The notes beneath the pieces are model-generated. The model saw nothing but the letters and a program-made list of their open reading frames with translations. It was not told the DNA's origin and did no database searches. From Diphasiastrum complanatum (taxonomy: Eukaryota; Streptophyta; Lycopodiopsida; Lycopodiales; Lycopodiaceae), in NCBI GenBank assembly GCA_029204225.1, contig CM055093.1:28395777-28459776 (forward strand): a stretch of 64,000 nt of DNA, given 5' to 3'. The translations under genes and the position numbers were made by a program. This document shows, in pieces, positions 42,181 through 54,781 of this stretch (positions within the stretch are counted from its first letter, which is position 1; every line of letters starts with the position of its first letter).

Positions 42181-44282
42181 GCATCAATAAGGAAGTTGAA
42201 GGATGAGAAGCAGCTAATTTCTAAACCTGATGTTCCAAAAGCAACTATAGCTTTATTGAGAACTGTCAGTGACAGTTATGGAGTGCTTTCCATGGAATCA
42301 GAAGAAAATTTGGATCAGAAACTTGTTGAGAATCCAGTCATCCAAGGACCGTCAAGAGCACCCACAAATTTTCAGAAAGAGAGCTATGCAGGAGATTTTA
42401 CTCAGCATGACAGCCAAGGGTCAGCCCCATCGCCTGTTACCTTTCCATCATCATTTTTAAGATTTTCCGAACCCGAACTGCTAGAGTTGATGTTCAGCTC
42501 TCTTCGAAGGAGGTCTCTTTCTAATCATTTGCCCTGTCTTCATGAGAGTCTAGCGTCATGCTTTGACAACATCTCGGATCATGCAAAATCAATTTTTGGA
42601 GCTCCAACGCTTGTGGCATTTGCTCCAATCTCATCTCCAGTCGGTTCTAGAGGTCGTGCACCAAAGGTTGCGCCTGCTGCACATTCAAGCCCTTCGCCAA
42701 GTCTTCCCCCTGTTTTACCTTCAACTATTCCGACATTGGTACCAAGTAAATCATCAAGTTTGAAAGCAGTGGCAGTGGCAGTGCCTGTGACTGCTATCTG
42801 CACTCTGGTTATAGCTGGGCTGGCCCTTCTCTTGTATCGCAAATTCCAATTGTCAAAATCGTCAGAACAAAAGGAACATGACAAAGTAAGGGATGACAAG
42901 CCTTTGCTTTGTCCATGGTATTGTGACGAGGATTTATCGCTTAAACATCATAAACAATTTGGGCCTGATCACATACTAAATTCTCAGGCTGCTTCTGCCC
43001 AGGAGTCAGGTGGCAAGATTTTTACAGAGACCAATCGGATCAAACCGGCAGAGGTACAGCATGTGCATGAATTTCCAGGAACAAATGACATAGCTTCAGA
43101 AGGTATCGGTTGGCAATTTGGTGGTGGCCAGTGGGAAGGGGCTTATTATAACAACATGATATATCACACCATGCTTTCAAGTGGTTCGTCTTTTTCAAGA
43201 TCCGGATCCTTTTCACTTTCACATTCTTTCAAACGGTCAGACTCTTTCGAAGACCTCCAACACCCTTCAGCTGCTATACACGCTCCACCAGCAATTGCAA
43301 TTCCCTCCCGCTCACAGGAATCAGCAACTGTGCGAGCATTGTCATCAAACAGTGAATCTGTTTCTATTGCTGCTTCTATAGGTCATAGGTTACCTGTGCC
43401 AGCATTTTCCACATCGCTGCCACCGCGGCCACCACCACCAACACCACCTCCTTCTGTCCCTGCTTTACTGAATCATCACTCACCTGTCACAGGTCCACAT
43501 CCACCGCTGCCACTACCGCCTGCCTTTGTCCGCTCTCAATTACTTCAAACATCTCCAGCTCAACTGTCTCCATCTGTTTTTCATGATCCTCTGCTCCACC
43601 CTTTTCCTGTATCTGTTCCTACCCCATCTTCTGCATCTGTTGCGCACGCTGCTCTGCCCCACCCAAGTTCTCAAGCTCCTCCTGTGACATCCTCCACATC
43701 TGTTTCACATGCTTCTCCGCTCCACTCTGGTTCTCCTCCACTCCCTCCTCCACCACCTGCTAAATCTAATTCACATGCTTCTCTGGTTCACCCACGTCCT
43801 CCTCCAGTTCCTCCTCCACCACCTCCTACATCCATCTCGCATGCTTCTCTACTCCACCCACATCCTCCTCCAGTTCCTCCTCCACCACCCCCTACATCTG
43901 TTTCACATGCTTTGCCGCTTCGCCAAGGTCCTCCTCCACCACCCCCTCCAGTTTTGCCTGGCTCTTTTCTCCGTCCAAGTCCTCCTCCCGTCCCTCTGCC
44001 CCCACCCACTCCTAACCCCCCTCTGGCCCCAAGTCGTCCACCTCCTGCACCATTAAGAGGACAGAATCCACCACCAAAAATGCCTCCTCCTCCTTTAATT
44101 CCTCCAAGCCGCACAGGGTTAGGAAAAAAAAAAGATCAGGCACCAGTTTCTTCTCAGAAGATTGGAAAAGAGGAGAAGGACGAGGCAAATCTTCCCAAGC
44201 TTAAGCCTCTTTTCTGGGACAAAGTTAAAGCCAATACTAATCATTCAATGGTTTGGGACAAGCTTGACAGTGGCTCGTTCAG
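42181..44282 (+). CDS. Class I formin: ectodomain, transmembrane and FH1 exon
   Basis: Class I plant formins anchor in the plasma membrane or wall interface and nucleate actin through FH2. This 2102-bp exon follows a good acceptor (CTTTCATCTGACTTCCAG, 42163-42180). It encodes an extracellular part with Ser/Pro-rich text, one transmembrane helix VPVTAICTLVIAGLALLLY (about 42781-42840), a charged juxtamembrane region, a Ser-rich stretch, and then the profilin-binding FH1 region with about fifteen poly-Pro runs (43420-44110, PPPPPP types). FH2 begins LPKLKPLFWDKVKANTNHSM at about 44190. It ends in a split Arg codon before GTTAGC. Confidence 0.9.
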
Positions 44283-44447
44283 GTTAGCAGCTTTATCATA
44301 CTTAATCATCTTGCACCTTTCTTTCTTCTCCTTGGGTATTGCAAAACATGTACTTTCTGCACCTTTCCATGTATTAGTTGGAATTTTAGCAGATTTATTC
44401 AAATATTTGCACATAAAAGTAGAGCACTCATTTAATTTTTATTTCAG

Positions 44448-44641
44448 AGTGGATGAGGAAATGATGAATACACTATTCGGCTATGCTCTTCCTGCTACAC
44501 CTGTCAAGCAAGTCAAGTCACAACCATCTACTGCACTAAAAGGGCCACGAATTCTAGATTCCAAACGTGCTCAAAATATTGCTATTCAGTTGCGTCCTTT
44601 GGGTTTGACAAAGGATGAAATACATGATGCTTTGCTGGAAG
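44448..44641 (+). CDS. Formin FH2 exon 2
   Basis: 194 bp: VDEEMMNTLFGYALPA..., ILDSKRAQNIAIQLRPLGLT and KDEIHDALLEG, the standard plant FH2 lasso/knob sequence. The intron before it (44283-44447, GT...AG) is 165 bp, a multiple of three, and free of in-frame stops, so retention would not break the frame. The donor after CTGGAAG is GTTAGA. Confidence 0.92.
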
Positions 44642-47600
44642 GTTAGAATTTCTGTGTTGATGCTTTAGTTATACAGTTGTTTTGTTTCTAGAGTTGTTCA
44701 CATCTGGTCAATGTCGTGGATATGCTTTTTGATTATATGATATGTATAATGAGTGAGAACCAATGCAAGATACAATTTGGAGGTATCTCGTATGGTAAGC
44801 AGGTTTGTCTCAATGATGCTTCATCTTTTGAAATAATCGAATCATATTTCATTGGACAACATAAAGAGATTGGATGATAGCTCCAATCCAACAAACATTA
44901 TACAACCAGAGTAATCTGTAGGAAGCTATATCACTAGAAAATGTGTGATCCTGGCTGTCACCTCAGGGGTGCTAATAAGTATGGAGCTGTTTGACTGCTG
45001 TATGATATGTTTTTGTCAAGGTATTAATTCTACTGTTGACGAAGTAGTTGTACACATCCAGAGATTTTAACTGAGCAAAATTTGGCTAAGAAAAAACTAG
45101 CAAAATCTGAAAAAATCAGCATTGTGTAGCTTATTTGTAGTTAGAATTTAGCAGAATCAACTACTAGTACTAGTTGTTTCTGCCTTTTTAAGAACATACT
45201 ACTGTGCAGAACTGGAAGATGTGAATATTAATTTTAAAATAATTTTAGTAACCTTTTACATAACAGCATTAAAAAAATTCACAGAATGAAGTTGTTCTGA
45301 AAAACGGTAGAAAAAAAAGGATGGCCATTAGTTTCTCTATTCAAATCATGAAGTAGTTCTATTGAAACCTTTCAAATCGTGATTCTTTGGAACTATGCTG
45401 TGGCAAGTTACATTTAATGTATGATCTATAACAATGGGAGTGCAGAGTTTTTTTTAAAATGAAATTAAGCTAAAACTAAACATTGTAACAACACTATAAC
45501 TAGACAATGGTCCCATAATAGAAAGGCTGACTATCAGCAATATTTTCCACGTCTACATCTACACAACTGAAAAATAAATCATCTTGTAGAGTTCTGGAAT
45601 AGAGGTCCAAAGTGGTGGTTGACGTCATTGTACATTGTGGTGGGTGTATATGGTGCGTACGTCGTGGTAGGCATGTAAGATGATGAGCAGTGTATAATGT
45701 AAGATGATTCGTAGGTGGTCTGTCTCTGTCTCCAGTCCCGGTGATGAGAAATCAGGAGCTCAAAGGAGTTCCAAAGTCAAAAGTCAGAAGCGACGGGGGG
45801 CGAACATTTCATAGAAAGGCCTCTGTCACCAGTTAATAAGGTTCTTGGGTATTGTGGTCATTGGAAGATAAAATGCTCCTCAAATGCAACCTCTCCCCAA
45901 AATGTTTTGATTTGAAGCAATAAAACACAATGAAATACCTATTGAACAAAAGCTAAAAATGATGTAGAGGGATTCGGGAGTAAATCTTGAAGAAGCTTTT
46001 AGTGGAATGAATCTAAGGTGCCACATCCCAGAGTTTTTGGAAGTATAGCCTACTCTCTCATTTCCCAAAGAACAAAAGGCAAAAGTTGGAGATGGAGGTT
46101 CTGAAGGTTTTTATGTTCTTGGGGTACCAGGATATTAAGGCCTGAAGACATTGCTGAGCAGGGATGCTATTTGTTATAAAGACCATATACTGAAGATCCA
46201 AGACAAAGAAGAAAGCAAAATTTTTGCACAAAACAGTGAATGAGAAAACAGAGCCATGAGGATTCACAAAGTGAGGAATCAACAAAGGGGATATAATATG
46301 GAAAGAGTTAATTGGACATTAATGTATGTGTAAAGAGACAATGTCTTCATTGTGTTGCTTTATGTAGTCACTATGGGAACATCGTTAATAAAAAAACCAC
46401 TATTGGAAGAGTTCATTATGAAGGATTTTTTTGGGTATGGTGGTAAAGAAAGAGAGGAACAGTATTGTTATTTTCCAATCTAAAGGTGCAAAAGAAAATT
46501 TGAAAATATGTGCTATGCAAGAGTGCAAAACTATCGCTGCTCCTGGTGACACTAGGGACAAGCTATGCAAAGAGCGTGAATTGCCAGGTGCAGACAAGAC
46601 ATTGCATAGATAATTAATGGGTAGCTTGACTTATCGTACTACCATGAGCCCAAACACATTGGGCATTGTTGGGGTAGTAAGCCATTGAAAATCATCAAAA
46701 AGTATTAAGTTACTTTAGAGTCACACAATACTATGTACTGGGATATAATAGCTTCCACGAAATGAACTGCACATGCAGGTTGCGTGAGGAGACAAGGATG
46801 ATAGAAGATCAACCACTGGGTACCTGTTCAACTTAAGATCATACAATATATCGTGGCGTAGCAAGAACTAACCAATGGTGGCGTTGGGGCCCACGGTGGC
46901 CTGGTACATGCCTACCAGAAAAGCAGCATGTGAAGTTATTTTGTTGGGGAAACTTCTAGAAGACATATAACTTAAGCTAGTTTCACTGTGACAATCAGAC
47001 ATACATACAACTGGCTACGATATCATGCAAGGGCGAAAAGATGAAAGTCAGATCAACAGTTCATACAAGATGTAATGTTGACACCAACAAGCACTTGTAC
47101 TGTAACACCAATACTGAAACTACAAACATATATAGTGATTCCATATGAAGGCTCCAAGCAGAGAAAATTTTGAAACGCCCAGAAGTTTATTAGGAGTTGT
47201 ACTTAAAAAAATAACCATTATAAGTGGGGGGGCTGTTGAAATGTGATGTCTATACTGTACCCCGATAACTTGTACTGTTACGTATTTTGAATTGTCACAT
47301 CTGTTCATTATTGGTTAAACTCAAATCATGTGTTTATATACCTTTCCTATATCAATGAGGAGATGGTAAATGAGGTAGCTACTCTGCACTAGGACCCTAA
47401 GAAGCTTGGTGAAAGCTTCAACACCTCCTCTAATGTGAGGTTGCAACAACAAATGTCCTAGAAATGATTTATCATATGGATCTTTCCTTGCTGATATGGG
47501 TGGGTTATATTGCTACATTCAACGTATATTCCTATCCACCTCACCAGCATACAATGTTGAGCTTTGAAATGTGAATTTGTTTTTATATTCATATTGCAGT

Positions 47601-47743
47601 TCTAGCTTCAAATCTGAGAAAAATCTATCTGCACAATGCTAAAGTGCACTTCTAATTCTTACTGAATCTTAAGTGAAATTGTACTAAACAAGTTGTTTGT
47701 ACTCCTAGTCATGAACCTTTTTAGCATTTGCACATAATGGCAG
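44642..47743 (+). other. Formin intron, 3.1 kb, with a copia remnant
   Basis: GT at 44642-44643 and AG at 47742-47743; phase fits (EG split Gly codon). Apart from the copia remnant at 46431-47500, nothing is recognised in it. Confidence 0.85.
46431..47500 (+). mobile_element. Copia RNase H remnant and LTR start inside the formin intron
   Basis: CKTIAAPGDTRDKL, MGSLTYRTTMSPNTLGIVGV (about 46618-46680), [15 protein letters not shown] and NISWRSKN (about 46797-46870), DNQTYIQLATISCKG (about 46990-47035): the order of copia RT-end/RNase H, with stops. A polypurine tract AAGTGGGGGGGC and an LTR-like start TGTTGAAATGTGATG follow at about 47222-47234. The LTR end is not defined. Confidence 0.75.
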
Positions 47744-47979
47744 GTGAAGGCCTGAGCATTGAAGTGTTGGAGGCTCTTCTGAAAATGGCACCTACTCAAG
47801 ACGAAGAAAGAAAATTGAAGGACTACACTGGAGATGTAGCTGAGCTTGATCCTGCTGAGCGTTTTCTCATAACATTGTTAGAAGTTCCTCTTGCATTTCA
47901 AAGGTGCCGTGACATGCTCTATAGAGCTTCTTTTGCAGATGAGTTTCTTCAGGTCGAAGAACCTTTGAAAATCCTGAAG
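47744..47979 (+). CDS. Formin FH2 exon 3
   Basis: 236 bp: SIEVLEALLKMAPTQDEERK, LKDYTGDVAELDPAERFLIT, LLEVPLAFQRCRDMLYRASF and ADEFLQVEEPLKILK. This is the FH2 knob to coiled-coil region with every family landmark in order. The donor is AAG then GTGGGT. Confidence 0.93.
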
Positions 47980-48253
47980 GTGGGTTCTTGTCACATATTC
48001 AGGCTGCATATAATGTACTAGAATTGCTCAAAAGCTTAAAAGGTTTTCTTTTATGTAAACACGAAAATTGTTTGAAGAGGTTATGACTGATATGTTTCAA
48101 GGCTCTTCCAATCAGCATGTGTTTGCTTCAGCTTACACTCTGTGATGGCACCCACATATTTATAGCTGAGTTTCTTCTGGATGTATATTTATGGTATAAA
48201 TCATGGTAGAAAAAAGTACAAGGTGTCATCTAGATTCTTTAATTTTGTTGCAG

Positions 48254-49078
48254 GCAGCTTGTATTGAGCTTAAAGGCAGCCGATCTTTCCGAAAGATGTT
48301 AGAGGCAGTCTTAAAAACTGGAAATCGGATGAACATGGGTACATATCGGGGCGATGCTCAAGGTTTCAAACTCGACACTTTGCTAAAGCTTGCAGATGTC
48401 AAAAGTGTGGATGGAAAGTTTACACTACTACATTTTGTCATCCAGGAAATATTGAGGAACGAGAATTCACGTAGTGCCCATGTAACAGAAGAAAATCTGT
48501 CTCAGAAAGGCTCTCTTAATGGCCTTTCGTCAAACCCGACTGATGCGTCTGCAGGTTCATCTGGAAGATCAGAAATTCAGATGAATATTGCTGATAGTGA
48601 CCAAAGTCAAGGGAAAGATGATTTTGTTGGTATAGGTTCAAAAATGGTTTTGGGGATGAGCACAGAGCTGGCCAATGTCAAAAGGGCTGCTGAATTCGAT
48701 GTTACTGCTTTGAAAAGCGGGGTTCTCAAGCTTGCAAATGGACTGCAAAGGATAAAGGATGTGGTCAGCGTTGAACACTTTGATAGACGTGCAAGTAAAT
48801 CGAGAAACAGGAGTTTTAGCTCTTCTGAAGATTTATATCAAAGTTCGATGCTGTCTTTTGTGAATAAGTCTGAGGCGGATATCACTAGGATACAGGGTGA
48901 GATGAATGAAGTCTTGGAAATGGTTAAAAAATTGAGCATTTATTTTGAGAATGAAGCTTCAAAGGATGAGGCAAATTTCTGTCGAGTGTTCCAAATTGTT
49001 AAGAACTTTCTTGCCTTGCTTGACAAAGCTTGTAAAGATGTATCAAAGTTGAAGGAGAAGGGTCCCCAGAGACATTAG
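48254..49078 (+). CDS. Formin FH2 exon 4 and C-terminus
   Basis: 825 bp to TAG at 49076-49078. ACIELKGSRSFRKMLEAVLK, TGNRMNMGTYRGDAQGFKLD and TLLKLADVKSVDGKFTLLHF form the most conserved FH2 block (GNRMN-x-G-T). A Ser/Asn/Gln-rich insert, the helix ITRIQGEMNEVLEMVKKLSI and the FH2 end VFQIVKNFLALLDKACKDV follow. The four exons 42181-49078 add up to 3357 bp, an exact 1118 codons plus stop. No intact DAD-like tail is expected in plant class I formins. This gene part looks functional. Confidence 0.93.
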   Translation, partial: AACIELKGSRSFRKMLEAVLKTGNRMNMGTYRGDAQGFKLDTLLKLADVKSVDGKFTLLHFVIQEILRNENSRSAHVTEENLSQKGSLNGLSSNPTDASAGSSGRSEIQMNIADSDQSQGKDDFVGIGSKMVLGMSTELANVKRAAEFDVTALKSGVLKLANGLQRIKDVVSVEHFDRRASKSRNRSFSSSEDLYQSSMLSFVNKSEADITRIQGEMNEVLEMVKKLSIYFENEASKDEANFCRVFQIVKNFLALLDKACKDVSKLKEKGPQRH

Positions 49079-50600
49079 TTCTTGTCTGTTTCCCTCCTTA
49101 CCCCTCCCTCGTCATTTGGATCAACAGTGCATGACTACGGAATATGTAAGCTTAAATTTTTGAAGGGGCCCCACATGATGCTACATTCGATTTTTTGTTC
49201 TGGACTGGTGGCTATTAACAAGTCAGCTCGATGCAATCTGTCTGTCACATGCCCAGTATATGCGCCACAATCTTGACAAGGTTTTCATTGGTAGTGCTGT
49301 AGTCATCATCAAGATAGGATGGCTGTTAAGTGGCCATTTTGATAACTCATTGTACAGCAGTTTCAACAAATGGCTGCATGTATTATTTATTCATATTATT
49401 AGCCCTTCACAGTCCGTGAATCAATCATAGTTTTCAAGTGCTACTTTGGAGATTCTATTTGCTTTCTGTAATAACACAACTATACAATTGCTCGGAGGTT
49501 GCTTGCTGGATGTTTTGAAGGCTACAAACTGTGTATGTTTTATAGCTCATTAATCTTATGAGTTTGATGTTCTTGCAGCACTTGCATGTATATGGCTTAG
49601 CTTGCCGTTGGAAAAAACGATTCATTTTCCATCATCAATCCAACATTTTAACATACTCGTCTCATCTGAAGAATTTAGTATTTCAGGATAGAATCAGCTT
49701 TGCTGCTATGATAGCCCCAATGTCATACTTTTGCTGAAAATTCTTGGTCAGGCAGAATACTATCATGAGTTTGATCCAAAGTCAGCTGCTGTTTATCCAA
49801 ATCGCAAGTGGTTGACGATGTATACATAAAGATCAAAGTTTTTCAGACAGCTTAAAGGATGAGAGAACTGGGTTGTGTTAGATGGGGAGCAAGGTGGGAA
49901 AAGGATTAATATCAGGAAGAGAACCCTGAGAAGCAGCAGTTAGGGTGCTCGGGAAGTAAGATGAATACAAGAGAAGATGATTACAGCCCATAACTCACAG
50001 AGGAAAGATTTAAAATGACAACTTTGTCAATTCATTGATCGATAGAGCTCAGTGTCGGACAAAGTGATGAATTTGAAGGTCAGGAGATATCTTAATGTTG
50101 TCTGTTGCTAAGCTTTTGAATCAAACTCTATCTGAAACCTTTTATTTTGACTTAAATCAGCCCAAGTGCTTACAATCTATTCGGGTTTTTAGAGCCTATA
50201 TCAAACGGACGTAAAGGATTTGCTCTGAAGATTCCTTCATGTTTTTAAACACGATTAAATCCTGCAAAGGTTGCCTTTCCTCAGGAAATTATGTGCTGGG
50301 GTGCACTTGGGAGAGTTTGTGAACTCATAAAACATTAATATTAACTTTGAAAGTGACCTGAATTCAAAGTCATAAAAAAAGTTTCATATGAACATTGTGC
50401 TGATGGAAAGGTTGTAAAAAGATTTGAAAGACATTAATTAGGATTCATAAAGGCATAGTCTTTGATTAAATTCAGGGGAGATTTAGAGCATGAATAGGTC
50501 TTAAATCAGATGCAGGATGGGATTCGGAGCATGAGCTTGTGTTGATGTTTAGGTTCATTGGCGTCGGTTTCTGCTGGTCATTACTATTCGTGAATAAACA
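49079..50600. other. Formin 3' UTR and downstream intergenic sequence
   Basis: Several AATAAT/ATTAAT-like stretches could serve polyadenylation, but none can be chosen. No further gene signature. Confidence 0.4.
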
Positions 50601-52710
50601 AAAAAAAAAACAAGAAAAAGTTGGCCTTTGTCACCATCCTTTATGCTTGGGAAAGATCTTCTTATCGATCTTTACACTTGGCCATTCAATTATGGCTCAG
50701 TCAAATGCCTCGCCATAATTTTACGACCATTTCATTGGGTGTGAAGGGCAATAGCAAGAGCATCCCCAATACCTTTAAGTCCAATGATATTCAAGAAACC
50801 ATCGTCCTGCAAGAATTTAAATGGTTGCTAAAAAAATTGCAGGCTGCAACAGTCCAAATAGCTGTTATAGCCCAAATGAGTGCCAAATAACCAGATGTTA
50901 CTCTCTCCGACTCACAAAAGTAAGTTTTTCAATTGTTGATATAGAAACAAAGATAGTGAAAGCTGATGATAGTGAAGGTTGATGTTGGGAAGTAGAAATG
51001 CTGAAAAGTGGTGTTGCACAATGAAGATGCTGGAAGCTGATGCTGCAAAAACATTTCGGAAAATAAAATTGCCCAATAGGAGGTTTGGAAATTGATGCCA
51101 AAAGAAATTTGATTTTTGAAAGGTATGTCACAAACGGAGACACGATTCCAAAGTTACTTGGGAGCCAAGAAGTGTGGAGGTAATCAATCTCTATTGTAGC
51201 CTTTTACGTTGGATTTCGCACTAGAAAAATATCGAGCATAGATAGAACATTCATTTTATTTACTGCCCACATTGACAAGGTGTTTTTTTAGGAGAATGGA
51301 AAGTGCTTGATTGGATTAAACTAGAGTAAGAGTATTAGAATAAAAAACTGCCAAAGACTTTTATAGCATGGGCTATTTTGCAAGAGAAAAATGAGCATTC
51401 CACTTGTGTATGCAACAAAATATCTTATTAGAAATACTTTCGCTTTTGCACTAGTGTATATAAAAGCCAACAAGCTATAGCTCAAGGACTATATATGAAT
51501 GATTCTAACATTAATCTAACCGATTGAGACTATTTGTTTATCATTCTTTGGGCCAATACTTGACAAACACTTATTATTTGATTTGGTGGTTTTTCATTTG
51601 CAATTTTTATTGTTTTAAAAAGAATTTTATAATGCAATTAATGAGGAATTTCTTAAGTTTCAATTTTTTTAGAGAAAGTAAAATTAAGGTGTTTAGGAGA
51701 CATCATACATATATGGTTTGCAAGAACTAGGCCATTCTATCAAGCATGTTCTTGTGATGATGCATGATCTATACATAATTGAATAGTGTGCCCTTGTAAA
51801 CAATTGTTATGTAGACTACTTTTTACTAGGAAAGGATAAGATGAAGCTTAACTTTCAGGCATTGGTTTTTGGCCATTTTTGTGGCAGATCACGGGTCCTG
51901 CCACAATCTAATTTTTGCTATTTGTACAAACGTTGCCTCCACGCACCTGTCAATGTCCCATGCACCGGTCAACAAAACAAACACAAGAAGTAATCACAAG
52001 CTATAGGAGGATTGGCCTTTCGTAAGTAAATATTTGTGAGATCAATGAGTTTTTAGTGACAAAAAATAGTGATTGTCGCAACGAGTGTTTTCATACCCCT
52101 ATTTTTGCTTGACCGCAATCTTGCAATGATATAGATTATTTTCAAGCAATGTCACGTATATTACAACTAACAAATGCTACTACTTATTTTTCGTCTCCCA
52201 TATCAACAAGACAAGAATGACTCAAAACAACTTTTGGTCAATGAGGCACGTGGTATCAAACCCCTAAAATTGAACAACAATAGTAATGATGAATGAAAGA
52301 GATAAATGTAAGTATACACTCAACCATCCAATTACAAAAGATGCGGTCAATTTCTCACCATCACACTGGCAAAATTCTCAAGTCCAAATCACTAGAAATA
52401 TACATTTCTGGTTCAAAACCACATCATTTGAGATGTCTCCCCTTTTGTTATGAGTGCAGTTTCCATAAAAACTTGGATGTGGGCCTTTGTAGAAGTTTGT
52501 TGCATCTAAACCTTCCCGAATTCTTCATCCCTTGGCATTTCACTCGCCGACCATTTTTAAGTCTTCAAATGGCCACCAACTATCGTGGACATCATGTTCA
52601 ATCAACATTTAATTTGTTTCAATCATGCGCAACGCTCGTGTGAAATCCAAAGCATGACCCAATCTAGGTGCCATATTGTGTGTTAAGTAAATATTGAAGA
52701 TAATGTATTT
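50601..52710. other. Intergenic sequence without recognised features
   Basis: An 89-codon frame (50621-50890) and a 116-codon frame (52293-52643) are open, but their translations show no motif, no start context and no composition suggesting a gene. Confidence 0.4.
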
Positions 52711-53130
52711 GTTGGATTTCATTTCTTAAATCATTTTGTAATGTGGAACTACTTACTCTACAGTTTTACTCGCATTGTCAAGACAATGTCAAAGACCGTC
52801 TACAGAAATACATGCATTCTCAACACAGAGTCGAATCATTTGGCGAGGGTTACCAAATAACAACTGTAGCAGATTTGATAGTGGAGTCTTAGCCACTACA
52901 TAATTTAGGTCCAACCCCTTATCTCTACGTGGCACATGCCAGGTGGATAATGATGCATTCCGTTAGAACTGTGCCATCAACCACTATAAATAGAGTAGTA
53001 GATCAGTTCATTTAAATCAACCAAAAATAGTAGTCAAGTTGTTCATCAGAAGTATTCATTCTTCTCCTCTCTGTTCCGCCATAGGCATAGATTGATTGTT
53101 AATAAGCTCTTGCTACTTTTTGCCTTTTTA
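52711..53130 (+). repeat. LTR-like sequence with TATA box
   Basis: Starts TGTTGGATTTCATTTC and has a good TATA box, TATAAATA, at 52985-52992, about 275 bp inside, as in LTR U3 promoters. Parts resemble the LTR beginning at 54782 (TGTAGTTTTAC-x-TGCATTGTC and AGAAATA). No primer binding site follows and no second end could be fixed. It may be a solo or truncated LTR. Confidence 0.5.
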
Positions 53131-53194
53131 TTTAGCAAATCCACGTCTTTTACCAGAGACAAATATGAGATATGCATGGATTGAAATGCCATTT

Positions 53195-53641
53195 TCATCT
53201 CATCATTACTAGTAGTAAAATCACATAAAGAAGACTAACATTCTTGAGGATCTCATGTTCCTCCAACCAAGTTTTCAACTTTATAGTTTTTTCTTGACTT
53301 TCCCTTGATGTTTTAATAAATTCCTCTTCTAAAAAATGTATTCTTTCCAATGAATTTGCACTACCATAGGCTTTCAAATTCTCACAGTAACCTAAAAGAC
53401 CATTTTTTCCATGACACATATAAATTATCAATTGAGTTACTGAATTAAAATCAGGATGTTGCAATGAATCTGGATCAATAAGATACAATGTTCATGATGA
53501 CCATAAATCTAAATGCTTTAGCTTTTCCTCCTTGTAACGGATCATATTAGAAGCTGATAATTTAGATTCTTTTGAATTTCTTGTTCTAAGCGGAGCATAC
53601 TTTGGTGAAAGATCCACATGAAGATGATAAAGCTTAGACAT
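53195..53641 (-). pseudogene. Unidentified reading frame with one internal TGA
   Basis: From the minus-strand ATG at 53641 the frame reads MSKLYHLHVDLSPKYAPLRT ... KHLDLWSS and meets TGA at 53494-53492. The same frame then stays open to 53195: TLYLIDPDSLQHPDFNSVTQ, LIIYMCHGKNGLLGYCE, SLERIHFLEEEFIKTSRESQ, KLKTWLEEHEILKN. In total it has 148 codons with one stop. The C-terminal part is helical and charged. I do not recognise the protein. Position next to no transposon domain suggests a decayed host exon. Confidence 0.4.
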
Positions 53642-54149
53642 AAGCTAAAATGGCCAAAAAAAATAGTACCAAAGAGCACAATAACAATAATGGAGCTAGA
53701 GATGGCGCTAAACACTATAATACTCTTATCAGATACAATCTGCATTAGAGGAGCTCTAAATCCAAAAAAGACCCTTTGTAAAGATTCTTTTTATATTTTT
53801 TCTTAAATTTTTCTTACACGTGGACCAATCAAAACACTCAAATTTGAAATCTACGTAACGTAACTTTTTGAGTCCACATTTTGATTCCACACTAAAAATG
53901 ACATAACTTTTTAGTGGTAAGTCCAAATTTAGCGGAGTTTGGTGCATTGGAAAGCGCTCAACAAGGGCTTTCCAATGATATGTTACATGACATACTTCTG
54001 AGATATGATTAAAAATTTATGCCAAGTCAAAAATATTAGTGTTATAATATTTTAATAATATAAAAGACATCTTGCACGAATTCTTAAAGGGTCGTTTTGG
54101 AGCTCAAAACTCCCCTAATGATTAATTGAAAAGAACCTCACTCACCAAT

Positions 54150-54781
54150 GGATCTAGGCCTGCAATTGTCGAAGGACCAATATCCTTAGACAAAGCTAGA
54201 GAAGGAGCAAATGAGAGAGTATCCTTATCAATCGATCCTTGGATGTCTCATGTATGCAATGGTCTGTAGAAGACCTGACATTGCTTTTGTAGTTAGCTCA
54301 CTAAGCCAATTGTGGCTAATCATGGCATCATACATTGGAATGATCTTAGCAGAGTCACGATGTACATTCAAGCTACAATGGACCTGTGCATCTGCTATGG
54401 AGAAGTCGACAACGACAATCTTCATCAGCTAAGTGGATATTCATATGCAAGCTGAGGAGGAGATGTAGATACTCGTAAATCTACATTAGGATTTACATTC
54501 TTCTTCAACGACGATCCTATCTCCTAGAACATTTGTAAGCAAACCTCCATTGCTCTCTCATCCACAAAAGCATAATACATTGCTGCTTCTCCACTTTGAA
54601 ATTTGATATCACTATGCCAGGACTAAGGTTCTCGACAGAGAGGTAAGCCTCACGTACTGTCGAACGCAAAACATGATCGTAGATGTGTTTACCAAGGCTT
54701 TGAGCATTGATGCACACAAAGAATTTTGTGCATTGCTTAGTCTAAAGATCAAGGCATTCACGGATCCAGATTAAGGGGGGA
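54150..54781 (+). mobile_element. Copia RNase H remnant with polypurine tract
   Basis: YPYQSILGCLMYAMVCRRPD then IAFVVSSLSQL (54214-54310) is the copia RT/RNase H boundary. After decayed text, DVFTKALSIDAHKEFC (about 54690-54735) is the RNase H end. It is followed by the polypurine tract AAGGGGGGA (54773-54781) and an LTR start. Confidence 0.8.

Noticed and set aside
43788-44114. Minus-strand glycine-rich frame
   Set aside because: It is the complement of the proline-rich FH1 coding region of the formin; Gly/Pro mirror frames are expected there.
50621-50890. 89-codon protein gene
   Set aside because: No motif, poor start context and no splice partners; length is within chance expectation for this region.
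52293-52643. 116-codon protein gene
   Set aside because: Translation shows no recognisable domain. It lies in AT-rich sequence with equally long chance frames and no promoter signals.
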